From positions 1-24,426 of the IMG/VR virus record IMGVR_UViG_3300042691_022657: DNA of 24,426 nt; one strand, written 5' to 3'. The position numbers were made by a program, and so were the translations under genes. This document shows, piece by piece, positions 7,842 to 15,690 of the stretch. Below the pieces are notes generated by a model that was not told where the DNA came from, searched no databases, and was given only the letters and a program-made list of their open reading frames with translations. The first letter of the stretch is position 1; every line of letters begins with the position of its first letter. The DNA is from a virus.

Positions 7842-8530
7842 AGCTCGACCGGTATGCGTGCGGGCTGCAGGTGAAGTTCGCGGATGGCGACCAGGCGAAG
7901 GCCGGGGCGTTCAGCGGCTACGGCGCCGTGTTCGGGAACGTCGACAGCGGCGGGGACATGCTCGTGAAGGGGGCGTTCAAGGAGACGCTGCGCGAGTGGA
8001 AGCGCCGCGGCAGCGCTCCGAAGATGCTGCTGCAGCACGGCGGCTGGGGCGCCTCGGTCGAGGACGGCATCCCGGTCGGCAAGTGGACCGAGATGCGCGA
8101 GGACGACACCGGCCTGTACGTCGAGGGCGAGCTCTTCGCGATGGACACGCAGAAGGGCAAGTACATCTACGAGGGCCTCAAGTCAGGTGCGCTGGACGGA
8201 CTCTCGATGGGCTACATCGCGCGCGACGTGGCGTACGGCAAGAAGCCCGAGGATCCGCGCCGGACCCTGAAGAAGGTCGACCTGTTCGAGGTCTCGATCG
8301 TCACGTTCCCAATGAACACCGAGGCCCGGATCGGTGCCGTGAAGTCGATCGAAGAGATCTCGACCCTTTCCGACGCGGAGGCCTGGCTGCGCGATGCCGC
8401 AGGCCTCACGCGTGCCCAGGCCCTCGCGTTCGTCTCGAGGGTCAAGAGCCTGCGTCCGAGTGATTCGGAGCGGCCCACCGACGCCGAGGAGCTCGTCCGC
8501 GAGCTGCGCCGGCGAGTCAGTTCGTTCTGA
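7838..8530 (+). CDS. HK97-family prohead protease
   Basis: I chose ATG 7838 (ATGA with the portal stop, GAGG just upstream), giving 230 residues; the frame stays open upstream but only as antisense-like noise over the portal gene. The start M-K-L-D and the F-S-G-Y-G-A-V-F-G-N-V-D-S-G-G-D segment are typical of the family. The catalytic triad is visible as His67 (MLLQHGG), Ser123 (GLSMGY) and Glu151 (VDLFEVSIVTFPMN). This enzyme removes the capsid protein's scaffolding domain during head maturation and then degrades itself. The C-terminal 60 residues are charged and helical. The capsid gene follows after 31 bases. Confidence 0.95.
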   Translation: MKLDRYACGLQVKFADGDQAKAGAFSGYGAVFGNVDSGGDMLVKGAFKETLREWKRRGSAPKMLLQHGGWGASVEDGIPVGKWTEMREDDTGLYVEGELFAMDTQKGKYIYEGLKSGALDGLSMGYIARDVAYGKKPEDPRRTLKKVDLFEVSIVTFPMNTEARIGAVKSIEEISTLSDAEAWLRDAAGLTRAQALAFVSRVKSLRPSDSERPTDAEELVRELRRRVSSF

Positions 8531-8561
8531 TCACCATCCACCCACAACCGGAGACGCACTC

Positions 8562-9896
8562 ATGGATCTGCACGAGGAGCTGAAGTCGACGATCGATCAG
8601 ATCGGCCGTCGCTTCGAAGAGTTCAAGACCGAGAACGACAAGAACGTCAAGAAGGCCGTCGCGGACGCGCTGGCGGAGGCGAAGCTCGCCGCGCTCGGCC
8701 AGGCGATCGACGACCTGACCGGCAAGAAGGAAGACCTCGAGAAGCGCATCAAGCTCGAGCGCGACGAGCGCGAGGCGCTGGAGCGCAAGGTCAACCAGCT
8801 GCGGCTGGGTGCCGGCAAGACCGACGAGGTCGAGCAGAAGGCGCTCGGGGACTTCAACCTGCAGGTGAAGGCGCTGGCGCGCGCGCGCGGGAGCTCGGCG
8901 GCAGACGTCGACGTCGAGGCCTTCCGGGCCTACAAGCAGGCGTTCCAGAACGTGCTGCGCAAGGGCGAGAAGAGCCTCCCGGCGGACGAGTTCAAGGTCC
9001 TGCAGGTGGGCGTCGACTCGGATGGCGGTTTCCTGGTGCCGGCCGACACCTCCGGCCGCATCGTCAGCCGCGTGTTTGAGCTGTCGCCGATCCGCGCGAT
9101 CGCGAACGTGCAGCCGATCAGCTCGGATCGCCTCGAGGGCATCGCCGACATCGGCGAGGCTGCGGACGGCTGGGTGGGCGAGACCACGGACCGTCCCGAG
9201 ACGGCCACGCCTGGCCTCGGCAAGTACGAGATCATGGCGCACGAGCAGTACGCGCAGCCGAAGGCGACGCAGAAGCTGCTCGACGACGCCTCGGTCGACG
9301 TCGAGGCCTGGCTGGCCACGAAGGTGGCCGACCGGTTCGCGCGTCGCGAGGGCGCCGCCTTCATCACCGGCAACGGGGCGGCGCAGCCGCGCGGCTTCGC
9401 CGCATACCCGACGGCGGCCACGGCCGACGCCACGCGGGCGTGGGGCACGCTCGAGCACGTGAACACGGGCGTCAACAGCGCCTTCGCGGCTTCGAACCCC
9501 GCGGACGTCCTCTTCGACCTCGAGGCGTCGTTCAAGACGGCCTACCTGGCGAACGCACGGATCGTGACCCGCCGGTCGGTCATCACGCTCATCCGGAAGT
9601 TCAAGGACCTGCAGGGCCAGTACCTGTGGCAGCCGGGTCTGCAGGCCGGCCGGCCGGCGACCCTGATCGGCTACCCGCTGGTCATGGCGGAGGACATGCC
9701 GGCGCTCGCGGCGGGCTCGCTGTCGCTCGCCATGGGCGACTTCAGCGAGGGCTACCAGATCGTCGACCGGCTCGGCGTGCGGACGCTGCGCGACCCGTAC
9801 ACCGAGAAGCCGTACGTGAAGTTCTACTCGATCCGTCGCGTCGGCGGCGCGGTCGTGAACTTCGAGGCGATCAAGTTCCTGCGCTTCGGCACCTGA
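8562..9896 (+). CDS. Major capsid protein, HK97 fold
   Basis: ATG 8562 lies eight bases after GGAG (8550-8553), giving 444 residues; upstream in-frame codons belong to an extension overlapping the protease gene. Residues 1 to about 80 form a highly charged coiled coil, the scaffold-like delta domain of this family. The conserved boundary is near residues 85-150, ending in D-S-D-G-G-F-L-V-P. The body shows GEAADGWVGE, W-L-A-T-K-V-A-D-R-F, the G-N-G-A-A-Q-P-R-G-F loop, G-Y-P-L-V-M-A-E-D-M-P and a C-terminal KFYSIRRVGG plus A-I-K-F-L-R strand. It should be cleaved by the upstream protease within the first ~110 residues; the exact site cannot be read off. A perfect palindrome follows the stop. 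Confidence 0.95.
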   Translation: MDLHEELKSTIDQIGRRFEEFKTENDKNVKKAVADALAEAKLAALGQAIDDLTGKKEDLEKRIKLERDEREALERKVNQLRLGAGKTDEVEQKALGDFNLQVKALARARGSSAADVDVEAFRAYKQAFQNVLRKGEKSLPADEFKVLQVGVDSDGGFLVPADTSGRIVSRVFELSPIRAIANVQPISSDRLEGIADIGEAADGWVGETTDRPETATPGLGKYEIMAHEQYAQPKATQKLLDDASVDVEAWLATKVADRFARREGAAFITGNGAAQPRGFAAYPTAATADATRAWGTLEHVNTGVNSAFAASNPADVLFDLEASFKTAYLANARIVTRRSVITLIRKFKDLQGQYLWQPGLQAGRPATLIGYPLVMAEDMPALAAGSLSLAMGDFSEGYQIVDRLGVRTLRDPYTEKPYVKFYSIRRVGGAVVNFEAIKFLRFGT

Positions 9897-9925
9897 TCCG
9901 CCGAGCCCCCAGGGCCGTCCCTCCA

Positions 9926-9951
9926 GCCCGGCGGCGAGCTCGCCGCCGGGC
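9926..9951 (+). promoter_or_regulatory. Perfect 26-bp GC palindrome after the capsid gene
   Basis: The two 13-base arms, GCCCGGCGGCGAG and CTCGCCGCCGGGC, are exact reverse complements. It lies 30 bp after the capsid stop and 28 bp before the next start. No T-run follows on either strand, so it is not a canonical intrinsic terminator. It could be a 3' mRNA-stabilising or attenuating hairpin, or a dyad bound by a protein. Confidence 0.6.
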
Positions 9952-9978
9952 GCACCCACGAACTTAGAGGACTTCTCC

Positions 9979-10428
9979 ATGCGCGACTTGATGAGCAACA
10001 TCCAGGTCCGCCGCGCGATCTCGCCGGCGGCCAGCCTGCTCGACAACACGCCGATCGTTTCGCAGGTCATCGACCGGCAGGGCTTCTTCTCGCTCGGCTT
10101 CGCGATCCTGATCGGCGCCGTGCCGGACGCGGACGCCACGTACACCGTGCTCGTCGAGCACGGCGACGCGGCGAACCTGTCCGACGCGGCGGCCGTGCCG
10201 GATGCCGAGCTGATCGGCTCGGATCCGAACAGCGTCACGGCGCCGGAAGCGCAGGCCGGCTTCACGTTCGCCTCCGACGACCAGGTCCGGAAGATCGGGT
10301 ACCGCGGCAGCCGCCGCTACGTGCGCCTCACGATCACGCCCGCCGCGAACACCGGCGCGACGCTGATCGCCGCGGTCGCGCTGCTCGGCAACGCCGAGGT
10401 CAAGCCGGTCGTCCAGCCGGCGGCCTAA
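9979..10428 (+). CDS. Uncharacterised head protein after capsid gene (possible decoration protein)
   Basis: The 149-residue product starts at ATG 9979, behind AGAGG (9966-9970). An internal ATG at 9991 is less well placed. The sequence is beta-rich: FFSLGFAILIGAVPDADATY, then a TVLVEHGDAANLSDAAAVPD stretch, a FASDDQVRKIGYRG segment, Y-V-R-L-T-I and a final hydrophobic strand with LIAAVALLGNA. I recognise this pattern from proteins encoded directly after the capsid gene in other proteobacterial phages, where it has no firm function. Position and beta content make a capsid decoration or stabilising role plausible. There is no signal peptide or membrane anchor. Function is inferred only. Confidence 0.6.
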   Translation: MRDLMSNIQVRRAISPAASLLDNTPIVSQVIDRQGFFSLGFAILIGAVPDADATYTVLVEHGDAANLSDAAAVPDAELIGSDPNSVTAPEAQAGFTFASDDQVRKIGYRGSRRYVRLTITPAANTGATLIAAVALLGNAEVKPVVQPAA

Positions 10429-10494
10429 CGGCGCCGGTCCAGTGACCACGGGCGGGGCCGCGACTGCGGCCCTGGCCCTCTCCCGGAGCACGCG

Positions 10495-11100
10495 ATGTCC
10501 GTCACCGTCACGGTCGCACCCACCGCCGAGCCGGTCACGCTGGCGGAAGCTCGCGCGCACCTGCGGCTCGATCACAACGACGAGGACGGCCTGCTGGCAG
10601 GCTACCTGCTCGCGGCGCGGCAACACATCGAGGGCGAGACGCGCCGTGCTCTGTCGCAGCAGACGCTGCAGTACCGCATCGATCGCGACTGGCCTACCGC
10701 GTGGATCGGCGGCGCATCGCGCGACGGGATTGCGCTGCCGCGGGCGCCGCTCAGGTCCGTGGTCGGCATCGAGTACGTCGATCCGGTCGGCGACACGCAG
10801 ACGCTGCCTGCCTCGCAGTACCAGGTCGCGCGCGCCAACGATTCCAAGCTCGAGGGCCTCATCCTGCCCGCGTACGGCGTGACCTGGCCGCGTGTGCGTG
10901 AGCAGTTCGAAGCGATCACCGTCACGTTCGTGGCCGGGTACGGTGGCAGCCTCGCGCTGCCCGAGCCGCTGCGGCAGGCGATCCTGCTGCTGACGGCGCA
11001 CTTCTACGAAAACCGCGAGCCGGTGAACGTTGGGAACATCGTCACCGAGATCCCGCTCACGGTCGCCAGCCTGGTCTTCCCGTACCGGGTGCTGGGCTGA
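10495..11100 (+). CDS. Head-tail connector protein (gp6-like)
   Basis: ATG 10495 follows GGAG (10485-10488) by six bases and opens a 201-residue frame. Hallmarks of the HK97 gp6-like connector family are P-V-T-L-A-E-A-R-A-H-L-R-L near the N-terminus, a helix with AARQHIEGETRRALSQQTL, a central RAPLRSVVGIEYVD strand, the F-V-A-G-Y-G segment, and a C-terminal helix with LRQAILLLTAHFYENREPV. It forms the ring under the portal that receives the tail-side closure proteins. Its stop overlaps the next ATG (TGATG). Confidence 0.9.
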   Translation: MSVTVTVAPTAEPVTLAEARAHLRLDHNDEDGLLAGYLLAARQHIEGETRRALSQQTLQYRIDRDWPTAWIGGASRDGIALPRAPLRSVVGIEYVDPVGDTQTLPASQYQVARANDSKLEGLILPAYGVTWPRVREQFEAITVTFVAGYGGSLALPEPLRQAILLLTAHFYENREPVNVGNIVTEIPLTVASLVFPYRVLG

Positions 11101-11417
11101 TGCGAGCCGGGCGCCTCGATCGCCGCGTGACGATTCAGTCGCGCAGCCTGGCGTCCGACGCGCAGGGCCAGCAGATCGAAAGCTGGACTGACGTGGCGAC
11201 GGTCTGGGGTCGCCGGCTGGACCTCCGCGGCCGCGAGTTCATGGCCGCCGAGGCCAAGCACGCCGAGGCGACTTGCACGTTCGAGCTTCGCTACCGCGCC
11301 GACGTCACGCCGCTGAATCGGCTGGTGTGCGAGGGCCGGGTCTACAACATCGTGCACGTCGCCGAGATCGGTCGGCGCCAGTCGCTGCAGATCGTCGCGT
11401 CCGCTCGGGTGCCGTGA
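11100..11417 (+). CDS. Head-tail closure/adaptor protein (SPP1 gp16-like)
   Basis: A 105-residue product starts at ATG 11100, overlapping the connector stop by one base. It begins M-R-A-G-R-L-D-R-R-V-T-I-Q, the start pattern of the phage head-tail joining family, and continues with a W-x-D-V-A-T-V-W-G strand pair. A further strand contains TFELRYRADVTPLNRLV, and the product ends with G-R-V-Y-N-I and a final L-Q-I-V-A-S-A strand. Such proteins sit between connector and tail and close the head after packaging. Position between connector and gp10-like genes is canonical. Confidence 0.88.
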   Translation: MRAGRLDRRVTIQSRSLASDAQGQQIESWTDVATVWGRRLDLRGREFMAAEAKHAEATCTFELRYRADVTPLNRLVCEGRVYNIVHVAEIGRRQSLQIVASARVP

Positions 11418-11923
11418 TGGTCGAGTCCGTGAAGGTCGAGGGTCTGCGCGAGCTCCGCGAGGCGCTGGTGCGCAAGATCCCGGCCGAGATGCAGGGCAAG
11501 GTCTTGCAGTCGGCGCTGACGGCCGGCGCGAGGCCGATCGTCAACGAGGCGAAGACGCGGGTGCCGCGGCGGACCGGCCGCTTGGCCAAGGCGATCTACT
11601 CGCGCCGCAACCGCGAAGGCAGCAACGGCGTCCGAGAAGAGCGCGTGATCACCGTGCGGCAGGGCGGCCGGCGCGACCGGGACGGCTACTACTGGCGCTG
11701 GATCGAGTTCGGCCGCGGCGTCGTGCAGATCGCGCGAGGCGTGCTCGGCACGCCGGGGAAGGGCTTCTTCGGTCGCGAAGTGAAGGCGGTACCGGCGCGT
11801 CCGTTTCTACGGCCCGCGTTCGAGAACCGCAAGACGGATGCGCTCGAGGCGATCCGCGTGCGGCTGGCGAAGGGCATCGCGAAGGCCGCCGAGAAGGCGC
11901 GCTGGCGCACCTCCAAGGGCTAG
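11417..11923 (+). CDS. HK97 gp10-like minor tail-joining protein
   Basis: I chose ATG 11417 (TGATG with the previous stop), giving 168 residues; the frame is open upstream but overlaps the closure gene. The N-terminus V-K-V-E-G-L-R-E-L-R-E-A-L, the K-T-R-V-P-R-R-T-G-R-L segment and the Y-W-R-W-I-E-F-G-R-G motif, followed late by P-A-R-P-F-L-R-P-A-F, are the signature of the HK97 gp10 family. It is a small basic protein at the head-tail junction or tail terminator region. It is somewhat longer than many homologues owing to the insertion between residues 105 and 130. Two bases separate it from the next gene. Confidence 0.88.
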   Translation: MVESVKVEGLRELREALVRKIPAEMQGKVLQSALTAGARPIVNEAKTRVPRRTGRLAKAIYSRRNREGSNGVREERVITVRQGGRRDRDGYYWRWIEFGRGVVQIARGVLGTPGKGFFGREVKAVPARPFLRPAFENRKTDALEAIRVRLAKGIAKAAEKARWRTSKG

Positions 11924-11925
11924 GC

Positions 11926-12285
11926 ATGGCCGTCAAGACCGTCCGCGACGTGCTGGCCGCCGCCGGCGCGGTGACCGCGCTCGTGCCTGCGCAGCGCATC
12001 ACGCCCCTGCACCGGCCGCAGTCGGTCGAGGTGCCGGCGATCACGCTGCAGCGGATCTCGCTGACGCCGAACAACCACCTGCGCGGCGATACCGAGCTGG
12101 ACGCGAACCGCGTGCAGCTGGACGTATACGCGGAGACCTATGCCGCGGCTCGCGCCGTCGCCGACGCGTGTCGCGCGGCGCTCGTGGCCGCCGGGCACCT
12201 GCTGCAGACCGAGTTCGACTCGCACGAGCCGGAGACCGACCCGGATCTCTACCGGGTGACCCAGGAATACAACGTCTGGACATGA
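11926..12285 (+). CDS. Tail completion protein (DUF3168/gp17-like)
   Basis: The 119-residue product starts at ATG 11926 just after the previous stop. Features of the family are an N-terminal helix with V-L-A-A-A-G-A-V-T-A-L-V, then P-A-I-T-L-Q-R-I-S and V-Q-L-D-V-Y-A-E-T-Y. A helix AARAVADACRAAL follows, and a C-terminal strand ends Y-R-V-T-Q-E-Y-N-V-W. Such proteins form the tail terminator ring that caps the tube before head joining. Position between gp10-like and tail-tube genes agrees. Confidence 0.85.
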   Translation: MAVKTVRDVLAAAGAVTALVPAQRITPLHRPQSVEVPAITLQRISLTPNNHLRGDTELDANRVQLDVYAETYAAARAVADACRAALVAAGHLLQTEFDSHEPETDPDLYRVTQEYNVWT

Positions 12286-12294
12286 GGAACTGAC

Positions 12295-12927
12295 ATGGCA
12301 CTGAAGACCCAGGGCACCCGCCTGCGCGTGGCGTCGACGAGCGGCTCGCCTGTGAACATCACCGGCATCACGGCCGCCAACCCGGCCGTCGTCACGGCCG
12401 TGGCTCACGGCCTGGCAACAGGCGACGTGGTCATCATCCGCGGCATCGTCGGCATGGTGCAGCTGAACGACCGGGCGTTCGTCGTCGACAACCTGACCGC
12501 CAACACGTTCAGCCTGCGCGGCATCGACTCGACTGGATTCACCGCCTACACGTCCGGTGGCACGGTCGCGCGCCAGACCCTGATCGACGTCGCGGAGACC
12601 TCGCAGATCGCCGGGTTCGACGGTCAGGCGACCGAGGTCGACACCACGCACCTGCGCTCCACGGCGAAGGAGTATGTGCTCGGGCTGCAGGACTTCGGCA
12701 ACGTGACGCTGTCGATGTTCACGGTCAGCGACGCCGGCCAGGCCCGGCTACGCGCGCTCAAGGCGCAGGGCAACGCGGCCGCGTTCGCCGTCACGCTGTC
12801 GGACAACAGCGTCGCGGCGTTCATGGCGTTCGTGCGTTCGTTCACGTTCGACGTCGGCGGGCCGGACGGGACGGTGCAGTCGCAGGTGCAGCTGCGCGTG
12901 ACCGGCGAGCCGGCCTGGTTCGCCTGA
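12295..12927 (+). CDS. Major tail tube protein with inserted FCCH-like domain
   Basis: ATG 12295 follows GAGGA and opens a 210-residue frame. The tube core is split. A short N-terminal strand (KTQGTRLRVAS) and the C-terminal two-thirds (V-A-E-T-S-Q-I-A-G-F-D-G, then D-T-T-H-L-R-S-T-A-K-E, the L-G-L-Q-D-F-G segment and FTFDVGGPDGTVQSQVQLRV) carry the tube fold. Between them, about residues 18-84, lies a separate beta module with V-A-H-G-L-A-T-G-D-V-V-I-I-R-G and N-T-F-S-L-R, the pattern of the E1 FCCH-like domain found in many virion proteins. The insert would decorate the tube surface. TGATG overlap with the chaperone gene. Confidence 0.87.
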   Translation: MALKTQGTRLRVASTSGSPVNITGITAANPAVVTAVAHGLATGDVVIIRGIVGMVQLNDRAFVVDNLTANTFSLRGIDSTGFTAYTSGGTVARQTLIDVAETSQIAGFDGQATEVDTTHLRSTAKEYVLGLQDFGNVTLSMFTVSDAGQARLRALKAQGNAAAFAVTLSDNSVAAFMAFVRSFTFDVGGPDGTVQSQVQLRVTGEPAWFA

Positions 12928-13268
12928 TGCTCTCTCGCGACCAGATCCTCGGGGCCGACGACCTTCGCCGCGAACGGGTCGACGTGCCCGAGTGGGGCGG
13001 GCACGTGTTCGTCGGGATGATGACCGGCACCGCCCGCGACGCGTTCGAGGCCTCGATCGTGAAGGACGGCAAGCCCGAACTGTCGAACATGCGCGCGAAG
13101 CTCGCGGTCGCCTGCATGGTCGACGAGGCAGGGCGCCCGATCTTCGGACCCGGGGACGTGGCGGCGCTCGCCGCCAAATCGGCCGCCGCGCTCGACCGCG
13201 TCGTGAAGGTCGCCCAGCTTCTCAACCGGCTCGGCGACGCCGAGCTCGAGGAGATGCGGGGAAACTGA
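12927..13268 (+). CDS. Tail assembly chaperone G
   Basis: The 113-residue product starts at ATG 12927, overlapping the tube stop. Its fold is indicated by the D-V-P-E-W-G-G-H-V-F-V strand pair, the M-T-G-T-A-R-D-A-F-E segment and a helical C-terminal half with RAKLAVACMVDEAGRPIFG. This matches the tail assembly chaperone family of HK97-like phages. It would coat the tape measure during tail assembly and is not part of the mature virion. The stop codon TGA comes directly after a slippery heptamer, so this is the non-shifted product. The shifted product is listed separately. Confidence 0.9.
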   Translation: MLSRDQILGADDLRRERVDVPEWGGHVFVGMMTGTARDAFEASIVKDGKPELSNMRAKLAVACMVDEAGRPIFGPGDVAALAAKSAAALDRVVKVAQLLNRLGDAELEEMRGN

Positions 13269-13480
13269 AAGCCCGGCCCGAGCGGCGGTTCTACCTCGCG
13301 CTCGCGCTCCGGCTGGGCAAGACGGTTCGGGAGCTTCTCGCGTCGGTCGACAGCGCGGAGCTGACCGAGTGGATGGCCTTCATGAGCCTCGAGGCCGAGC
13401 GCGAGCAGCCGGCCGCGCAGCCGGATCCGGAAGACGCGTGGCGGAAGGTGTTCGGGAGACCGCATGGCAAGTCTGGGTAG
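12927..13480 (+). CDS. Tail assembly chaperone GT fusion made by -1 frameshift
   Basis: Ribosomes that slip back one base at 13259-13265 read past the G stop. They add 71 residues starting L-K-A-R-P-E-R-R-F-Y (from base 13265) for a total of 184. The extension carries LALRLGKTVRELLASVDSAE followed by LTEWMAF, the signature of the phage T protein (DUF4035-like). The T frame has no sensible start codon of its own near its beginning, so fusion is the natural reading. In lambda and HK97, a low fixed ratio of GT to G is needed for tail assembly. The last 17 bases overlap the tape measure gene. Confidence 0.9.
13259..13318 (+). promoter_or_regulatory. Programmed -1 ribosomal frameshift element
   Basis: The heptamer G-GGA-AAC (13259-13265) is in the zero frame of gene G and directly followed by its TGA. 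After a five-base spacer (13266-13270) comes a strong predicted stem. Arm 13271-13284 pairs with 13305-13318 through 13 of 14 positions (one G-T wobble, one C-C mismatch at 13279/13310), with a 20-base loop. Slippery site, spacer and stem together have the geometry of known -1 frameshift signals; lambda uses GGGAAAG at the equivalent place. Confidence 0.92.
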
Positions 13481-15137
13481 ACTCGTTGTCAGCCTGGCGG
13501 TCGACACCGCCCGCTTTCAGGGCGATCTCGGCCGCGCGGCGGCGGTCGCCGAAGCGCGGATGCGGAACATCAAGGACACCGCGACGCGCGCGCTCGGCGC
13601 CGTGGCGGCGGCGGCCGGGGCCGCTGGCGGCGCGCTCGTGGTGGCGCTGCAGGCGGCCGCGAACCGCGCCGACGACCTGGTGAAGCTGGCGCAGGCCAGC
13701 GGTGTGACGGTCGAGCAGCTCTCGCGGCTCGAGTACGCGGCGAAGCTGTCCGGCGTCGAGACGGAGACGCTCGGCAAGGCGCTGCAGCGGCTGGCCGCGG
13801 CCGGCGCGCCCGACGCGAACGAGGCGCTGCTCGCGCTCGCCGACCGCTTCGCCAAGATGCCAGACGGCGCCGCGAAGACCGCGCTCGCGATCGAGACGTT
13901 CGGCCAGCGGCTGGGCCCGGGCCTGATCCCCCTGCTGAACTCGGGGCGCGAGGGGCTGCAGGCGTTCGCGGCCGAGTCGGACCGGCTCGGCAACACCATC
14001 AGCACGAACACGGCGCGCCAGGCCGAGGCCCTGAACGACAACCTGACGCGGCTACAGGTGGCGGCGTCAGGGCTCGCCAACCGGCTGCTCGCAGAAGTCG
14101 TCCCTGGACTCTCGCGCTACGCGGAGGCGCTCGCTACGGGCGTGACGCAGTCGCAGGCGCTCGGAGGCTCGGTGTCTGCGGTCGGCAGCATTATCCGCGG
14201 GATGATCTCAACCGCGGATCGGGCAGCGGTCACCTTCTCGAGTTTCGCGAAGACGATCGGCGCAGCGGCCGCGGTCGCTGCCTCGGCCGCCCGCGGCGAC
14301 TTCAGCGCCGCCGCTGAGATCATCCGGCAGCGCAACGCGGACGCCGCAGCGGAGACAGCGGCGCTGCAGGAGCGGCTCAAGGCGCTGTACTCCGACGCGA
14401 CGACGGCGCCGATCGCCGCCGCTGCCCCGCGAGTCGCCGCCGCCATCGTGGCGCCGATCAGCGAGGCCAGCCGGAAGGCGAGGGAAGAGGCCGAGCAGCT
14501 GCGGCAGCTCGCCGTCTCCAACCTCAAGTTTCTCGACAACGCGCAGAGCCGGGTGGCCATGCAGAGGCAGTTCGAGGCCGACGTGCAGGTTCTGACTAAC
14601 TCGGTCGGGACGGTCGACCTGGCTGGCAGCGTCGCGAACGACCTGCAGGCCGTCCGCGAGGCGCTGCAGGGCGTCGGCGAGACCAGCATCTATGCCCAGC
14701 GCGCGGCCGAGAACATGCAGGACAGCCTCGCGAACTTCTTCATGACCGCCGAGGGCGGGTTCCGCGGGCTGGCCGTCTCGCTGGTGAACACGCTGCGCCA
14801 GGTCGTCGCGCAGCAGGCCGCTGCGTCGTTCCTGAACTCCAGCGTCGGCAAGGGGGTCACCGGGTTCATCGGCTCGCTGTTCGGCGGCTTCCGCGCCGAG
14901 GGCGGCCCCGTGCTGAGCGGTCGCAGCTACATCGTCGGCGAGCGCGGCCCGGAGCTGTTCGTGCCGGGGTCGTCGGGCTCGATCGTCCCTAACGACCGCA
15001 TGGGCGGCGGCAACCTCACCGTCGCCCCCGTCTACAACATCAGCGGCCTCGGCCTGTCCTTCGAGCAGGTGCAGCTGCTGATGCAGCGGAACAACCGCGA
15101 GCTCGTGCGCCAGATCACCGACCCGCGGATGCGCTGA
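13464..15137 (+). CDS. Tape measure protein
   Basis: The 557-residue product starts at ATG 13464 inside the end of the T frame. The N-terminus ([16 protein letters not shown], then [20 protein letters not shown]) is typical for tape measures. An Ala/Gly-rich hydrophobic stretch follows (about residues 43-65), then long helical, Ala- and Gln-rich coiled-coil regions. Near the C-terminus (about 475-513) is the common G-G-P-V[18 protein letters not shown] motif. It sets tail length and is a candidate for genome-entry functions through its hydrophobic patches. With about 0.15 nm of tail per residue, the tail would be near 80 nm, which is short for a siphovirus. Confidence 0.92.
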   Translation: MASLGRLVVSLAVDTARFQGDLGRAAAVAEARMRNIKDTATRALGAVAAAAGAAGGALVVALQAAANRADDLVKLAQASGVTVEQLSRLEYAAKLSGVETETLGKALQRLAAAGAPDANEALLALADRFAKMPDGAAKTALAIETFGQRLGPGLIPLLNSGREGLQAFAAESDRLGNTISTNTARQAEALNDNLTRLQVAASGLANRLLAEVVPGLSRYAEALATGVTQSQALGGSVSAVGSIIRGMISTADRAAVTFSSFAKTIGAAAAVAASAARGDFSAAAEIIRQRNADAAAETAALQERLKALYSDATTAPIAAAAPRVAAAIVAPISEASRKAREEAEQLRQLAVSNLKFLDNAQSRVAMQRQFEADVQVLTNSVGTVDLAGSVANDLQAVREALQGVGETSIYAQRAAENMQDSLANFFMTAEGGFRGLAVSLVNTLRQVVAQQAAASFLNSSVGKGVTGFIGSLFGGFRAEGGPVLSGRSYIVGERGPELFVPGSSGSIVPNDRMGGGNLTVAPVYNISGLGLSFEQVQLLMQRNNRELVRQITDPRMR

Positions 15138-15139
15138 CC

Positions 15140-15688
15140 ATGCCAGGGAGACGAGGCATCAACGCAATCGACTTGACTGGGCAGCGATTCGGCCGACTGG
15201 TCGTTCTAGAGCGCGCGCCCTCGCAGCCGCGCCTTACGAAGTGGCTCTGTCAGTGCGACTGCGGCGCGCAGACTGTCACGCGCACAGCCTACTTGCGCTG
15301 CGGCGATACCACGTCTTGCGGCTGTGCCGTGCGAGACTGGGCACGTCAAATGGCGCGCACGCTTGCGCCTGCGTTCCCGCGGCTTCGTCACGGCCACACC
15401 CGCAATACGCCCGGCGGCTGCTCGCCTACTTGGAACTCGTGGGCAGCAATGCGCGTCCGCTGCAAGAACCCGAAGCATCCTGGATGGCGCAACTACGGGG
15501 GCCGCGGGATCTCCGTTGATCCGGACTGGGATGTGTTTGATAACTTCCTGCGTGACATGGGCGAGCGCCCGCTGGGACTGACGCTGGACCGTATCGACGT
15601 GAACGGCCCTTACACAAAGTCCAACTGCCGCTGGGCAACCCGCGAGCAGCAGGCGCAGAACCGGCGACGGCCGCAGCGGGGGCTGTAG
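15140..15688 (+). CDS. Zinc-ribbon plus HNH-like protein (homing-type gene)
   Basis: The 182-residue product starts at ATG 15140, two bases after the tape measure stop, with no clear ribosome binding site. The N-terminal part has [15 protein letters not shown]. It is followed by a Cys cluster (Cys37, 39 and 41, Cys54, Cys60 and 62) that looks like a zinc ribbon. The C-terminal part contains N-Y-G-G-R-G-I (119-125), a [19 protein letters not shown] segment (148-165) and A-T-R-E-Q-Q, the pattern of mobile HNH-like or AP2-linked nucleases scattered in phage genomes. Its codon use is visibly less G/C-biased than that of its neighbours. It interrupts an otherwise canonical tail order, so I read it as an inserted selfish gene. 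DNA binding or cutting is inferred. Confidence 0.75.
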   Translation: MPGRRGINAIDLTGQRFGRLVVLERAPSQPRLTKWLCQCDCGAQTVTRTAYLRCGDTTSCGCAVRDWARQMARTLAPAFPRLRHGHTRNTPGGCSPTWNSWAAMRVRCKNPKHPGWRNYGGRGISVDPDWDVFDNFLRDMGERPLGLTLDRIDVNGPYTKSNCRWATREQQAQNRRRPQRGL

Positions 15689-15690
15689 TC

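Noticed and set aside
8517-10265. Long open frame on the minus strand (over 500 codons) across the capsid gene
   Set aside because: It is a reading-frame shadow caused by high G+C third positions. It is Arg-rich, lacks known motifs and lies wholly opposite a well-supported capsid gene and its neighbours.
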